In this document: positions 1 through 9,332 of the stretch, in pieces
Layout: each line of letters begins with the position of its first letter
Numbering within the stretch: the stretch's first letter is position 1
Notes under the pieces: generated by a model
The model's database searches: none
The model's input: only the letters and a program-made list of their open reading frames with translations
What the model was told of the DNA's origin: nothing
Made by a program: the position numbers and the translations under genes
From: Arthrobacter nitroguajacolicus_D
GTDB lineage: Bacteria; Actinomycetota; Actinomycetes; Actinomycetales; Micrococcaceae
Length of the DNA: 64,000 nt
Reading direction: 5' to 3'
NCBI RefSeq assembly: GCF_031455195.1
Contig: NZ_JAVDSH010000006.1
Location: 124,001-188,000, forward strand

Positions 1-1264
1 GGGCGATAACCCTGACCCAAAGGCTTGCCCCGTGCTGCTGCCGGCGGAAGAAGCCGATCACGGCAACCGATACCACGGTCATGAGCAGCACCAGGCCCAC
101 GGCGCCGCTGTTGGTCAGCCAAGTGAACATGGTCAGCACCGGGTACAGTTCGCCCAGTTCGGAACCTGATCCCGCGATGGCAAAGGCAACGGTCACGACG
201 ACGGCAATCACCGTCTGCGCCAGGGAACCGGCGAATGGCGCCCCACTCTGTGTCCGTACCTTGGCCAGCGCGGCCGGCAGGACCCGTTCGCGGCCGAGGG
301 AGAAGAAGTAGCGCGCCACTGCATTGTGGAAACTGACGAGCGCGGCAAAAAGGCTCGTGACAAACAGGACCTGGGCGATGTCGCTGAGCAGCACGCCCCC
401 ATTGGCGCCAAGGAAGGCAAAGATCATATCCGGACCGGAAGTGGCTGCGGTCCCGATGACGGCCGACGGACCCGTTCCCACGGTCATGGCCCAGGCCGAC
501 ACCGCGTAAAAGACGGCGATGATGCCCACTGCGGCGAAGGTGGCACGGGCAACAGTCCGCTTGGGGTCCTTGGATTCTTCGCCGTAGATGGCAGCCGACT
601 CAAACCCCATGAAGGCGGCGATGCCGAAGGACAGTACTGCGCCGATGCCGGGAACGAACAGGCTCTCCGGGCTGAAGGTCTCTGCGCTGATGCCCTCAGG
701 AGCCACGGCGATGCTGATGACGTCGTAGATGATGACTACCAGGAATTCGAGGGCCACCAGGACACCGAGGACCTTGGCCGACAAATCCACCCTGTTCACG
801 CCCAGCCAACCCACGATCGCGATGCACACCAGCACCGGCACCCACCAGGGAACGCTGACGCCAAGCCGTGCGGAAAGAAGCGATGAGACGGTGAAGCCGA
901 ACAGGCCGTAGATCCCTACCTGCATCAGGTTGTAAGCCATCAGGGCAACCAGGGAAGCGCCCACTCCGGCTGGCCTGGAAATGCCCTGCGCTATATACGC
1001 GTAGAAGGCTCCGGCGTTGGTGACGTAGCGGCTCATTGCGGCGTACCCCACCGCGAACAGCGCCAATATTCCGCCCAGGAGCAGGAAGGACAGCGGGACG
1101 CCCGTCACTCCCGTGACCGCGAACGTGGTGGTCACTCCGCCCGCCAGGACGGTCAGCGGCGCAGAGGCCGCGATGATCATGAAAGTCACTGCCGGTACGC
1201 CAAGCCGCCTCTTGGTGACGGCGGCCGCGGTGGTCCGGCCCTTAACGGGGTTGTCCACGCTCAT
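1..1264 (-). CDS. APC-family amino acid/amine permease (C-terminus cut off by window edge)
   Basis: Reading leftwards from ATG at 1264 gives an uninterrupted frame that runs off the window edge, with 421 codons present. An AGGAGC ribosome site lies 7 nt upstream. The protein has about ten or more hydrophobic helices. The first one, around residues 25-45, carries the small-residue segment typical of the APC superfamily, and a GFESAAIYGEESKDPKR stretch near the middle matches the helix 6 / loop region of amino acid-polyamine-organocation permeases. The role is proton- or sodium-coupled uptake of an amino acid or amine across the cytoplasmic membrane; the substrate cannot be read. It is divergent from the AraC-type regulator at 1499, which may control it. 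Family is confident, substrate is unknown. Confidence 0.85.
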   Translation of the reverse strand, partial: MSVDNPVKGRTTAAAVTKRRLGVPAVTFMIIAASAPLTVLAGGVTTTFAVTGVTGVPLSFLLLGGILALFAVGYAAMSRYVTNAGAFYAYIAQGISRPAGVGASLVALMAYNLMQVGIYGLFGFTVSSLLSARLGVSVPWWVPVLVCIAIVGWLGVNRVDLSAKVLGVLVALEFLVVIIYDVISIAVAPEGISAETFSPESLFVPGIGAVLSFGIAAFMGFESAAIYGEESKDPKRTVARATFAAVGIIAVFYAVSAWAMTVGTGPSAVIGTAATSGPDMIFAFLGANGGVLLSDIAQVLFVTSLFAALVSFHNAVARYFFSLGRERVLPAALAKVRTQSGAPFAGSLAQTVIAVVVTVAFAIAGSGSELGELYPVLTMFTWLTNSGAVGLVLLMTVVSVAVIGFFRRQQHGASLWVRVIA

Positions 1265-1413
1265 AGTGTGCTCCTGCCTCGGTGCCGCGGGAGAGTGCGC
1301 GGCACGGTGTTCGTCATTCCGCAATCTTCCACCGCCGCAGGGTCGCGTGACTTGTCTCACACGGCAAGGTGTTTGTCGCTGCACGCACGCACGGCACCGC
1401 ATGTTCCCCGGTG

Positions 1414-1419
1414 TAGAAT
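1414..1419 (+). promoter_or_regulatory. Candidate -10 box (TAGAAT) for the AraC-type regulator
   Basis: TAGAAT lies 79 nt before the ATG at 1499, in the 234-bp region shared with the divergent permease. No convincing -35 hexamer is visible at 17 bp, so this is a weak call. A leader of about 73 nt would carry the AAAGGGAG ribosome site at 1487-1494. Confidence 0.35.
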
Positions 1420-1498
1420 CGTGGGCAAGCTCACGTCCGCAGTGCCGGCCCTTCCGGCCCACTGGCAGCGGCGCCGCGGGCCTTTGAAAGGGAGATTG

Positions 1499-2458
1499 AT
1501 GACCGTCGCGGCCGAAACCGGCCCCGCAACCGTGGAAACCATCGTGGCGGAGTCGTTCCAGGAGTGGAGCAGGGCAATCTCCGCGTCCTTCGTGCCATTG
1601 GTGGCTCAAGGCCCCCGCAATTCGGCCTTCCACGGAACCATGCGCGCACGCGTCCTAGGCGAGATCTCCGTGGTGGAAATCACCGCCGGACCCCATACTG
1701 TCCTGCGCACGCCGGAGCTGATTGCCAAGTCCACCGGCCGCTTCTTCAAACTCAGCATCCAGCTCAGCGGCTCCGGCCGCCTGGTACAGGATGAACGCGA
1801 AGCCGTCTTACGCCCTGGCGACCTCTCCATTTACGACACCTCCCGCCCATACCAACTAACCTTCGACGACGACTTCCGCACCTTGGTGCTCATGTTCCCG
1901 CACGTTCTGCTGGACCTGCCTGCAGAGGCCATGGGCCATGTGACAGCTTTGCGGATCCCCGGTGACGAGGGGCTCGGCGAACTCATCAGCCCCTTCCTGG
2001 TGAAACTGGCCGACAACCTTGAGGTCTTGTCGGGCACCAATGGACTCCGGTTGGTCCACAATGCCCTGGACCTGGTGACAACGCTCTTCAACGGCGAACT
2101 CGACCAACTGATCGAGACGGGCCGCGATCCCCATCTCCTGTTGCTGGGCCGCATCCACGACTACATCGAAGCCAACCTCGGCGATCCTGGCCTCTCCCCC
2201 GGAACCATCGCCGCAGCCCACTACATCTCCACCCGCCACCTGCACGACCTCTTCCAGGAGATCGGCACCACGGTAGCTTCGTCGATCCGGCAACGGCGGC
2301 TGGAGCGATGCCGCCGCGACCTGATGGACCCAGTACTGGCAGAACGCCCCGTCACAGCCATCGCAGCGCGGTGGGGGTTCACCGACGCCGCCCATTTCAG
2401 CCGCATCTTCAGGGCTGCTTTCGGCAACTCCCCCACCGGCTACCGCAACAGCCGCTGA
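1499..2458 (+). CDS. AraC/XylS-family transcriptional regulator
   Basis: The start is placed at ATG 1499 because AAAGGGAG (1487-1494) sits directly upstream; a longer in-frame reading from 1268 has no ribosome site and low-complexity sequence. The protein has 319 residues. The N-terminal two thirds form an AraC-binding-like cupin domain of the FeaR type (motifs FKLSIQLSGSGRLVQ and LRPGDLSIYDTSRPY). The C-terminal 100 residues are a double helix-turn-helix domain ending in the family signature (AARWGFTDAAHFSRIFRAAFGNSPTGYR). It binds DNA in the cytoplasm and probably responds to a small ligand. It is divergent from the APC permease, so control of that permease is the simplest inference. It converges on the sulfatase operon and may or may not act on it. 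Confidence 0.9.
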   Translation: MTVAAETGPATVETIVAESFQEWSRAISASFVPLVAQGPRNSAFHGTMRARVLGEISVVEITAGPHTVLRTPELIAKSTGRFFKLSIQLSGSGRLVQDEREAVLRPGDLSIYDTSRPYQLTFDDDFRTLVLMFPHVLLDLPAEAMGHVTALRIPGDEGLGELISPFLVKLADNLEVLSGTNGLRLVHNALDLVTTLFNGELDQLIETGRDPHLLLLGRIHDYIEANLGDPGLSPGTIAAAHYISTRHLHDLFQEIGTTVASSIRQRRLERCRRDLMDPVLAERPVTAIAARWGFTDAAHFSRIFRAAFGNSPTGYRNSR

Positions 2459-2488
2459 CGGCTGCCTGGACCGGAATCCCGGCAGCCG
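2459..2488. terminator. Short hairpin between convergent araC-type gene and sulfatase
   Basis: An 8-bp inverted repeat (CGGCTGCC / GGCAGCCG) with a 14-nt loop sits in the 45-bp space between the convergent stop codons. There is no T tract, so terminator function is inferred only from position. Confidence 0.35.
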
Positions 2489-2503
2489 GCGTCGGGCGTT
2501 CGG

Positions 2504-4114
2504 CTATGCAGCCGCCGTCGGGGCCGTCCCTTGGTCTGCGAGGTTGGCCATCTCATCCAGCATTGTCCGCAACAAACGGTCCTCCAATCCTGCAAAGGCC
2601 GGATCCCCGGCGCGGTTGAGCAACTCCCCGGGATCGGCGCGGTGATCGTACAGTTCAGCAATGTCCGTGCCGAAGTACCGCGTCAACCGGCCCTCGGAGG
2701 TGATGACTGTACGCATGCGCACCGGTCCGGGCAGTCCTTCCAAACCAAACGGCTGCTCCTCCTCCACCAGCAGGGCCTCACGATGTTGCTCCGTACCTCC
2801 CCGCAGCAGCGGCACCAGCGAGCGCCCTTGGATCCCCCGGTAGCATTCGGAGCCGGTGAGCTCAAGCAGGGTCGGGGCGACGTCAGCGCTGGAAACCAAG
2901 GCGCCCGTGCGGAGCGGTGGGGTGCCGGGCACATGCACCACCAAAGGGACGTTGGTCACCGCCCGGTAGTGGACAAAGTGCTTGAGCATGAGGCCGTGGT
3001 CCCCAAACAGGTCACCGTGGTCGCTGGTGAACACCACAATGGTGTCCTCGGCTAGCCCTTGGCGGTCCAGCTCCTCCAGGATCCGGCCGATGTGTTCGTC
3101 CATCATGGTGATCAGCCCATACTGCGCGGCGGCGGCGTGCCTGTACTGTTCTTCCGTGGCCGCCCACGTCATGGTCGGGTCGGCGTTGGGTTGGCCGCGG
3201 CGCTGGACCATGGTCCTCACGTGCGCCGGCGACGCCGAGTGGTCCTGGTCGAATCCCAGCGGGAGCGGCAAGTCCCCGGGATCGTAGAGGTCCGCATAAC
3301 CCTCGGGCGGTGAGAAAGGGTGGTGTGGATCGGGGAAGGACACGAACATGAAGAAGGGCTGGTCCTGGCCGGCAGCATCCTTCAGGTGCTCAATGGCCTT
3401 CTCGCTCACGTAGCTCGTTGGGTGCACTTCAGCCGGGATGGCCGTCTGGTAGACCTGGTCCCACCCCACGTACTGGCTCGGCGAATGTGCCGGTCCGCCC
3501 AGCGTCTCCGGGTCCACCCCCCGCTCCCGGGCCCAGTGCACGTAATGTCCGCCGGGCCGGTCACCGTGGCCAATGACAAGGTCCACATGCTGGTAACCGT
3601 AGTAGTCGGCCGGGAGCCCTATGAAACGTTGATCATGGGCTTCGCGGTTCTCCCATTGGTCCCAGCCCTGAGGAAGTGCCTGACGACGGGCGTCGCCAAG
3701 GCCCTGGTCCAACATCATGGGGTCGGTGGTCCGGATCTCTTCGGCCTGGTGGGGTTCAAACTCCCATCCCATGTTCTGGTGGTGCAGCTTTCCCACGCCG
3801 ACGGTCCGGTAGCCACCCGCTGCAAGGGAACCCGGGAGGGTCTGCGTGAGCGGATCAAGAGTGATGCCATTGCACCGCGTCCCGTGCACCGATGGCCACC
3901 TGCCGGTCATCAGGCTGGCACGGTTAGGCATGCAGGTGGGGTTGGCCACTGTGGCATTCTCAAAAACAATGCTCTTGGCCGCCAGCGCGTCCAAATGTGG
4001 AGTTTTGACCACGCCGTTTCCGCCGAAGCCCAGATGGTCAGCCCGCAGTTGGTCGGCGATGATGAACAGCACGTTGGGCCGGCGGCTTGCGGACTCCGTG
4101 CACTGCCGCGTCAC
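2504..4114 (-). CDS. Type I sulfatase (arylsulfatase / choline-sulfatase-like)
   Basis: 536 residues, the normal length for the alkaline phosphatase-superfamily sulfatases. The formylglycine motif C-x-P-x-R is present at residues 61-65 (CMPNR), following the N-terminal metal-binding DQ at 21-22. A second metal site DHGDLFGDHG lies in the C-terminal half, with PDPHHPF between them. These residues predict hydrolysis of a sulfate ester after the cysteine is oxidised to formylglycine by a separate maturase, which is not in the window. There is no signal peptide, so the enzyme should be cytoplasmic and act on an imported substrate. Its ATG overlaps the stop of the upstream ABC ATPase by 4 nt (ATGA), so it is the last gene of the transporter operon. 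Substrate is unknown; choline sulfate and aryl sulfates are both possible. Confidence 0.9.
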   Translation of the reverse strand: MTRQCTESASRRPNVLFIIADQLRADHLGFGGNGVVKTPHLDALAAKSIVFENATVANPTCMPNRASLMTGRWPSVHGTRCNGITLDPLTQTLPGSLAAGGYRTVGVGKLHHQNMGWEFEPHQAEEIRTTDPMMLDQGLGDARRQALPQGWDQWENREAHDQRFIGLPADYYGYQHVDLVIGHGDRPGGHYVHWARERGVDPETLGGPAHSPSQYVGWDQVYQTAIPAEVHPTSYVSEKAIEHLKDAAGQDQPFFMFVSFPDPHHPFSPPEGYADLYDPGDLPLPLGFDQDHSASPAHVRTMVQRRGQPNADPTMTWAATEEQYRHAAAAQYGLITMMDEHIGRILEELDRQGLAEDTIVVFTSDHGDLFGDHGLMLKHFVHYRAVTNVPLVVHVPGTPPLRTGALVSSADVAPTLLELTGSECYRGIQGRSLVPLLRGGTEQHREALLVEEEQPFGLEGLPGPVRMRTVITSEGRLTRYFGTDIAELYDHRADPGELLNRAGDPAFAGLEDRLLRTMLDEMANLADQGTAPTAAA

Positions 4115-4965
4115 GCGGGCCTCTTGATGAGGGAAAGGACCTCGGTGCGCTGGCGTGCGAACTCCGGCAGTGAGCGCGTGGCGATCTGTTCACGCGGCGA
4201 CGGCAGTTCCACGTCCACGATTTTCAGCACACTTGCCGGACGCGAACCCAGGACCACCACACGGTCTGCAAGGTACACCGCCTCGTCAATGTCGTGTGTC
4301 ACCACCAGGATGGTCATGTTGAAGTCGGACCGGATCTTCAGGCACAGGTCCTCCAGGTCAAAACGGGTTTGGGCGTCCACTGAGGCGAAAGGCTCGTCCA
4401 TGATGAGGATCTCAGGCCGGTATGCCAACGCCCGGGCGATAGCGACCCGTTGCTGCATGCCGCCTGACAGCTGCCAGGGGTACTGGTTGTCGGCGTGGGC
4501 CAGTCCGACGGCGGCCAGGGCGCTGTCGCAGCGCTCCTTCAGTTCCGCCGGGGACAACTTGAGATGACGCAGCGGAAGCACCAGGTTCTTCCGGACAGTC
4601 AGCCAGGGCATGAGCGATCGGTTGTAATCCTGGAAGACCAAGGCCATTTCCGGCGGCGGCCCACTGATGGTCCGGCCATCGATGGCGGCCCGCCCGCTGC
4701 TGGCCGGATGGAGCCCGGCCAAGCACTTCAGGAGGGTCGTCTTTCCGACGCCGGAAGGGCCGACGATGCAGACAACTTCGCCGGCGTCCACAGTGAACGT
4801 CAGGTCCTGGATGACTGTGTGTACTCTAGCGCCGCTGCCGTACGTCTTAGCCAGGTGCGCCACGTCCAACCGTGGAGTGGCCGCACTGATGCTGGTTTCT
4901 GGTTGCTGTGCCATGGTGGGCTTTCTGTTTCGGGTACGAAGTGCCAGGGCCTGCCGGTTGCTCAT
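4111..4965 (-). CDS. ABC transporter ATP-binding protein, NitT/TauT (SsuB/TauB) type
   Basis: 284 residues with all ATPase motifs: Walker A GPSGVGKTT, Q-loop VFQDYNRSLMPW, signature LSGGMQQR, Walker B ILIMDEPFASVD and the switch histidine in VVTHDIDEA. The sequence around the Q-loop and the length are typical of the nitrate/sulfonate/taurine import class. It energises the two permeases upstream (4962-6514). The start at 4965 is favoured because it overlaps the permease stop as ATGA; an internal ATG at 4914 (MAQQPETS) is the alternative and would remove a 17-residue tail that has no counterpart in the family. Cytoplasmic face of the membrane. Confidence 0.92.
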   Translation of the reverse strand: MSNRQALALRTRNRKPTMAQQPETSISAATPRLDVAHLAKTYGSGARVHTVIQDLTFTVDAGEVVCIVGPSGVGKTTLLKCLAGLHPASSGRAAIDGRTISGPPPEMALVFQDYNRSLMPWLTVRKNLVLPLRHLKLSPAELKERCDSALAAVGLAHADNQYPWQLSGGMQQRVAIARALAYRPEILIMDEPFASVDAQTRFDLEDLCLKIRSDFNMTILVVTHDIDEAVYLADRVVVLGSRPASVLKIVDVELPSPREQIATRSLPEFARQRTEVLSLIKRPA

Positions 4966-5741
4966 GCGGCACGCGCCATGCGACGTGAACCGATGTACCA
5001 GGACAGAACCCTGCGCTTAAGAAGACTGAAAAGGATGTTGACCAGGAATCCAATAACGCCAAGGAGCAGGATCCCGGCCCACATGTCAGCGGTCATGAAG
5101 CTCTGCTGGGCCAGCAGGGTCATGGCCCCGATTCCTTGGGAACTGCCCAGCATCTCGCTGGCGATCATTACGATGAAGGCCACCTGGAGGCTGACCTGGA
5201 GCCCGGAAAAGATCTGCGGCGTCGCGGCGGGCAGGAGGACGTTCAGGACCCGCTCCCGGCGCGTGAGCCGATAGACCCTGGTGACGTCCAGCAGGTCGCT
5301 GCTGACACTGCGGATGCCGTCCACGGTCGCGATCATCGTGGGGAACAGGGCCGCCAAGGCGATGCTGGTTACCCGCATCTGCGTACCGAAGCCGATGAGG
5401 GAGATGAAGATCGGCACCAGCGCCACCGGAGGGATCCCCCGGAGGAAATGGATCAACGGATCGATCATCCACCGGACGGGAGGAACAAGTGCGGTCACGA
5501 ATCCGAGCACGATCCCGGCCACTGCCGCGATGGCGAAGCCAACGAACAGGTTTCCCAGGCTGAGCAGGACATCGGATTGGAAGTGGTCAAAGAGCCAAAG
5601 CTCCTGGAAACGGACCACAATGGTTTCCAGCGGTGGGAAGAAGGGATCGATGGAGTTCGCGGATAAGAACCACCAGGCCACCAACAGCAGCACGGGAGTG
5701 CCGCCCCCGATCACCCAATGACGCATTCTGATGTTGCTCAT
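4962..5741 (-). CDS. ABC transporter permease, SsuC/TauC type (first of two)
   Basis: 259 residues with about six hydrophobic segments and the EAA loop of binding-protein-dependent importers around residues 160-180 (DVTRVYRLTRRERVLNVLLPAATP). Membrane component of the NitT/TauT-type importer. It starts at 5741 inside the stop of the second permease (4-nt ATGA overlap) and ends inside the start of the ATPase gene, so the three are translationally coupled. Two different permease genes suggest a heterodimeric channel, which is less common in this class than a homodimer. Confidence 0.9.
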   Translation of the reverse strand: MSNIRMRHWVIGGGTPVLLLVAWWFLSANSIDPFFPPLETIVVRFQELWLFDHFQSDVLLSLGNLFVGFAIAAVAGIVLGFVTALVPPVRWMIDPLIHFLRGIPPVALVPIFISLIGFGTQMRVTSIALAALFPTMIATVDGIRSVSSDLLDVTRVYRLTRRERVLNVLLPAATPQIFSGLQVSLQVAFIVMIASEMLGSSQGIGAMTLLAQQSFMTADMWAGILLLGVIGFLVNILFSLLKRRVLSWYIGSRRMARAA

Positions 5742-6514
5742 GCGGGCACCCCTTCCCGATAGGACTCATGCCAGTGCAGAACCCTGCGTTCGGCCAGGCG
5801 GGTGGCACCTTGGAACAGGAGGCCCAGGACACCCAGGACAATCACCAATCCGTAGAGGCTGGCGTAGTCCCCGGCTGCCTGGGCCTGGTAGATCGCCTGG
5901 CCGAGCCCCGGACCGCCCCCGAGGAGCCCCGCAACCACAGTGACAACCAAAGCAGCGGGCGCGGCCACCCGCATCGCTGTTCCGATGTACGGCATAGCAC
6001 TGGGCAGAACCACCCTGGCCAGGATTTCGCCCTCTCCCATGCCATAGGACCGGGCAGTATCCCGTGCCACGGGATCGGTTCCCTGCACACCGTCAACGGT
6101 CTGCATGACGATCGGGAGCAAGCACCCGAACACAACGAGGAACAGCGACATCTCAGCTGTGGGGCCCAGGACCAGGACCGCAAGGGGAAGGATGACGATC
6201 GGCGGGACCGGTTTGAGGAACTCCAGCACAGCCAGCGTGGCGAAACGGACGGCTTCGAAGCTGCCTACCAGCAGGCCGATGGCCACTCCGGCCACGGCAG
6301 CCAAGGCCAACGCGAACAATGCGATACCAATGGTGGCGCCCAAGGACGACCAAAACGTGCCCGTGCCCAGGATGCCGGCGAGCGCGGTGAAGACCGTGGT
6401 GGCTGCCGGCAGGGCGTTTCCGGCCACCTTGGCCTCGGCCAGGAGCTGCCAAAGAACAAGGACTCCCGCTACGCCCACGGCACTGAACGCGTAGGGTCGG
6501 ATGGATCCTTTCAT
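5738..6514 (-). CDS. ABC transporter permease, SsuC/TauC type (second of two)
   Basis: 258 residues, again about six membrane segments and an EAA-type loop (ARSYGMGEGEILARVVLPSA). It is only distantly similar to the neighbouring permease at 4962-5741, so the pair is not a recent duplication. It follows the binding-protein gene by 26 bp and overlaps the next permease by 4 nt. The role is to form half of the translocation pore of the importer. Family assignment is firm; substrate is unknown. Confidence 0.9.
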   Translation of the reverse strand: MKGSIRPYAFSAVGVAGVLVLWQLLAEAKVAGNALPAATTVFTALAGILGTGTFWSSLGATIGIALFALALAAVAGVAIGLLVGSFEAVRFATLAVLEFLKPVPPIVILPLAVLVLGPTAEMSLFLVVFGCLLPIVMQTVDGVQGTDPVARDTARSYGMGEGEILARVVLPSAMPYIGTAMRVAAPAALVVTVVAGLLGGGPGLGQAIYQAQAAGDYASLYGLVIVLGVLGLLFQGATRLAERRVLHWHESYREGVPA

Positions 6515-6540
6515 GCTGAATCTCCCATCGCTTTCCTGGC

Positions 6541-7533
6541 CTACTTTCCGACAATCAGGTCAGCGGGCAACTTCACAGGTGCGCTCAGGAAGCCCAGGTC
6601 TGCAAGGTTCTTGTTGGCACGCTCGATGTCTTCCCTGCGCACCTCTTCCGGCCAGAAGTTCACTGCGCCGGACTTGACGACGTCCAGCGGAGTTTTGGTG
6701 ATCTCGGCGCTGAGCTGCTGCGCTTCATCGATGTGGCCGTTGGCATAGGCGTTGGCTTTGTAGATCGCCTTCTGGAAACCTGCCAGCGCCTTCTGTTTGG
6801 ACGTGACCGTGGAGGCCCCGGCAACCCAAAGGCCGATGGCTCCCTGTTCGAAGAATTCGACGCCGGGAGATGCCAGCAGTTGGTTGCCTTCGGATACGCC
6901 CTTGGACGTGAAGGGTGCCACCAGCGATGCCGCATCGACGCGTCCCGAGTTAAGCGATTGGAGGGCCGAGGAAGGGTCCAGCACCATCCAGTTCACCTTG
7001 GCGGGATCTCCTCCGTCGTCTTTGACAAGTTTGCTGACTGTGACCTCCAGCTGGGCCTTCCGTGCAGGAACGCTCACACTCTTGCCCTCGAGGTCCTTCG
7101 GCCGGGCGATGTCTGAGGCCTTGCGGACCAGGAGCCCAGTGTCATCCACGCGGTTGAGGTCGCTGGATGCTCCTGCTCCATCCTTGTAGCCGTCCGCGGC
7201 GGCGACGATTTTCAGCGGCACGTTCTGGCTCAACGCATTCAGGAGCGGAATGGAGGGCGTGTAGGTGAGATCGATCTGTCCGCTCTGGGCCGCCGCTATT
7301 CCGGCAGGAGGGTTGGCTATGACGGAGATCTCAACGTTGAGACCCTGCTCCTTGAAATAGCCTTTGTCGACCGCAAGGCGGATACCTGCGTCGGAACCGA
7401 TGCCGATGGTACCCACCTTCAATGTGGTGGTCCCGTCAGCGGCCGGGGTGGCCGCAGGGCCCGACCCGCTTCCGCAGGCTGCAAGCGCCAGGGACAGGAC
7501 CGCGGCCAGGGCCAAAGGAATACTGCGTCTCAT
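6541..7533 (-). CDS. Lipoprotein substrate-binding protein of the NitT/TauT-type importer
   Basis: 330 residues. The N-terminus is a lipoprotein signal peptide with lipobox LAAC and the lipidated cysteine at residue 20. The mature part is an NMT1/SsuA-like periplasmic-binding fold: the segment KVGTIGIGSDAGIRLAVDKGYFKEQGL is typical of this class, followed by IANPPAGIAAAQSGQIDL. It should capture substrate outside the membrane and deliver it to the two permeases downstream. Related proteins bind sulfonates, nitrate, pyrimidine precursors or aromatic acids, so the fold alone does not give the ligand. It lies 57 bp downstream of the amidohydrolase gene. Confidence 0.9.
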   Translation of the reverse strand: MRRSIPLALAAVLSLALAACGSGSGPAATPAADGTTTLKVGTIGIGSDAGIRLAVDKGYFKEQGLNVEISVIANPPAGIAAAQSGQIDLTYTPSIPLLNALSQNVPLKIVAAADGYKDGAGASSDLNRVDDTGLLVRKASDIARPKDLEGKSVSVPARKAQLEVTVSKLVKDDGGDPAKVNWMVLDPSSALQSLNSGRVDAASLVAPFTSKGVSEGNQLLASPGVEFFEQGAIGLWVAGASTVTSKQKALAGFQKAIYKANAYANGHIDEAQQLSAEITKTPLDVVKSGAVNFWPEEVRREDIERANKNLADLGFLSAPVKLPADLIVGK

Positions 7534-7590
7534 GTGGTGCTCCTTAATAACGAATTCATTAGCGAAGTGGTGGAACGGATGGGGAAGGTC

Positions 7591-9267
7591 CTAAAAGGAT
7601 TGGTGGACTACGCGGCCGGCACTTAACGTGAGCCTTACCTCGGCGTCGAGGAGCCTTTCTATGTCCTGATCGGCTGGCCACGGGCTGGAGAGCATGCACA
7701 GGTCCGCGGCCATGCCAGGGACCAGCGCGCCTTTGAAATGTTCGGCATGGTCCTGCCACGCAGCGTGGATCGTCATGGCGGCAAGTGACTCAAGCCCAGT
7801 GATCCGCTCGGGATCATCAGGGTTTCCGGGCGTCGAGCGGGTGCCCCGACGGACCGCGGCAACAACTGTTCGCCGCCAGTCTGCGCTCGTTACGGGTGCA
7901 TCGGAGGCCAGGTTGAAGCGCACGCCCGCTTCCACGGCCGAACGCAGTGGCTGGTGCCGTGAGAACCGTTCAGCACCCAAAACATGGCGCATCATGTCCC
8001 CGGCTTCCGCCCGGATCAACGGATTGGTGCTATATCCGATGCCGTGGCCGGCCATGACGGCCAGGGTGCCGGTGTCGCTGAAAGCCCCATGGATCACGTA
8101 GTGGCGGTTGGTGGCACTCCCCCTTGCAGCCGCCATGGCCTGGACGGCGACGGTTGTGGCGGCGTCCCCCGTAGCGTGCACGCCCGCCTGCAGCCCGGCG
8201 TCATCAATGAGCGCGAGGATCCTGCGCAGCTCCGCAACCCTCTCCTCATCGGTAGCGCCTTGGATCACCAGGCTGCCATGGTGGCAGTCCTTGCCATAGG
8301 GTTCGCTCATCCAGGCTGTGCCGCTGCGGGGAATCCCGTCGGCAAAGATCTTGACGCCGGCGATCCGCAGTTGTTCCGGATCAACGCCGCGGTTCAGGTA
8401 GGCCCCCGCCAGGCCGCTTCGCAGGCCCGCCTCGATCGCCTGGGCGTTGGCACCCCCGGTTCCCGCGAAGAGCATCAGGACGGTGATCCGCAGTGTCAGT
8501 TCATTCGATCCGGCGAGGTCACCCAATAACTCAAGTGCCGTCGTCGAGCCGGCACCGTCCATGAGTCCGGCGCTCGCCGGGCCCAGTCCGGGTTCGGTGA
8601 GCGAAGTGATGCCCAAGGCGTGCAGTTGCTGCTGCAATGCCAGGAGGGCTGGGCGCAGCACGGACGCTGGTACAGGTGGCATCTTCCGTGAAAGAAGTTC
8701 CATGGCGCCGTCCTGGAGCAGGCCTGTGGGGCTTCCGTCGGCTGCCCGGTCAACAACGCCGCCGTCCACGTCCATTGTCGCGGCGGTGATTCCTGCCCTT
8801 TTCAGCGCCTCCCGGTTTGCCATCAGCTGGTGTCCGGTGCTGTCAAAAGCCACCACGGGCGTGCCGGGCCGGCAATCGAGCAGGTTGCCGCTTGCTGTGC
8901 CGAGTACTGCCTCATCCCAACCATGGGCGCGGACCCAGCCGTCCTCCCCGGCAGGTGCAGCATCGATCAGGGCGGTTACGGCCGGCCAGTCCGGAGCCAC
9001 TGCCGGGTCCAGGCGAAGATACCCAAAGGCAGCCATGGCCGCGGAAACGAAATGCAGGTGGGCATCGTTGATGCCCGGAATCACTGCCCCACCTGCCGCA
9101 TCAATCACTTGCGTGCCCGGGCCAATGGACCGGCTCACTTCTTCACGGCCCAGCCCCGCAACACGGCCGTCCTTGACGGCGATGGCATCAGTCAGGCGGT
9201 GTGGTTCTGCCGGGTCCATGGTGTGGACCGAGGCATTCACGATCACCACGTCAGCGAAATCTTGCAT
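7591..9267 (-). CDS. Amidohydrolase, YtcJ-like (amidohydrolase 3 family)
   Basis: 558 residues, the usual size for YtcJ-like metal-dependent hydrolases. Visible motifs are the N-terminal beta domain (VVIVNASVHTMDP), the metal-binding segment PGINDAHLHF around residues 65-75, a GVHATGDAATT histidine in the C-terminal barrel, and the closing PGMAADLCML. No signal peptide, so cytoplasmic. The family hydrolyses C-N bonds of amides and cyclic amides; the substrate here is not known. A GAGGAGA ribosome site 5 nt before ATG 9267 fixes the start. It is the first gene of the leftward operon that continues with the importer and sulfatase, which suggests that the imported compound carries an amide-like bond as well as a sulfate ester. 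Confidence 0.88.
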   Translation of the reverse strand: MQDFADVVIVNASVHTMDPAEPHRLTDAIAVKDGRVAGLGREEVSRSIGPGTQVIDAAGGAVIPGINDAHLHFVSAAMAAFGYLRLDPAVAPDWPAVTALIDAAPAGEDGWVRAHGWDEAVLGTASGNLLDCRPGTPVVAFDSTGHQLMANREALKRAGITAATMDVDGGVVDRAADGSPTGLLQDGAMELLSRKMPPVPASVLRPALLALQQQLHALGITSLTEPGLGPASAGLMDGAGSTTALELLGDLAGSNELTLRITVLMLFAGTGGANAQAIEAGLRSGLAGAYLNRGVDPEQLRIAGVKIFADGIPRSGTAWMSEPYGKDCHHGSLVIQGATDEERVAELRRILALIDDAGLQAGVHATGDAATTVAVQAMAAARGSATNRHYVIHGAFSDTGTLAVMAGHGIGYSTNPLIRAEAGDMMRHVLGAERFSRHQPLRSAVEAGVRFNLASDAPVTSADWRRTVVAAVRRGTRSTPGNPDDPERITGLESLAAMTIHAAWQDHAEHFKGALVPGMAADLCMLSSPWPADQDIERLLDAEVRLTLSAGRVVHQSF

Positions 9268-9332
9268 CGGTTCTCCTCAAGTCACCGCATCCGAATGTGA
9301 TGCAGACAACGTTCTGAAAAGAAGTATGTCGC

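Noticed and set aside
1268..1498. In-frame upstream extension of the AraC-type gene
   Set aside because: No ribosome site, repetitive low-complexity composition, and a strong AAAGGGAG before ATG 1499.
3320..4567. 415-residue plus-strand frame opposite the sulfatase and ATPase genes
   Set aside because: No conserved motif; both real genes on the other strand have complete catalytic motifs.
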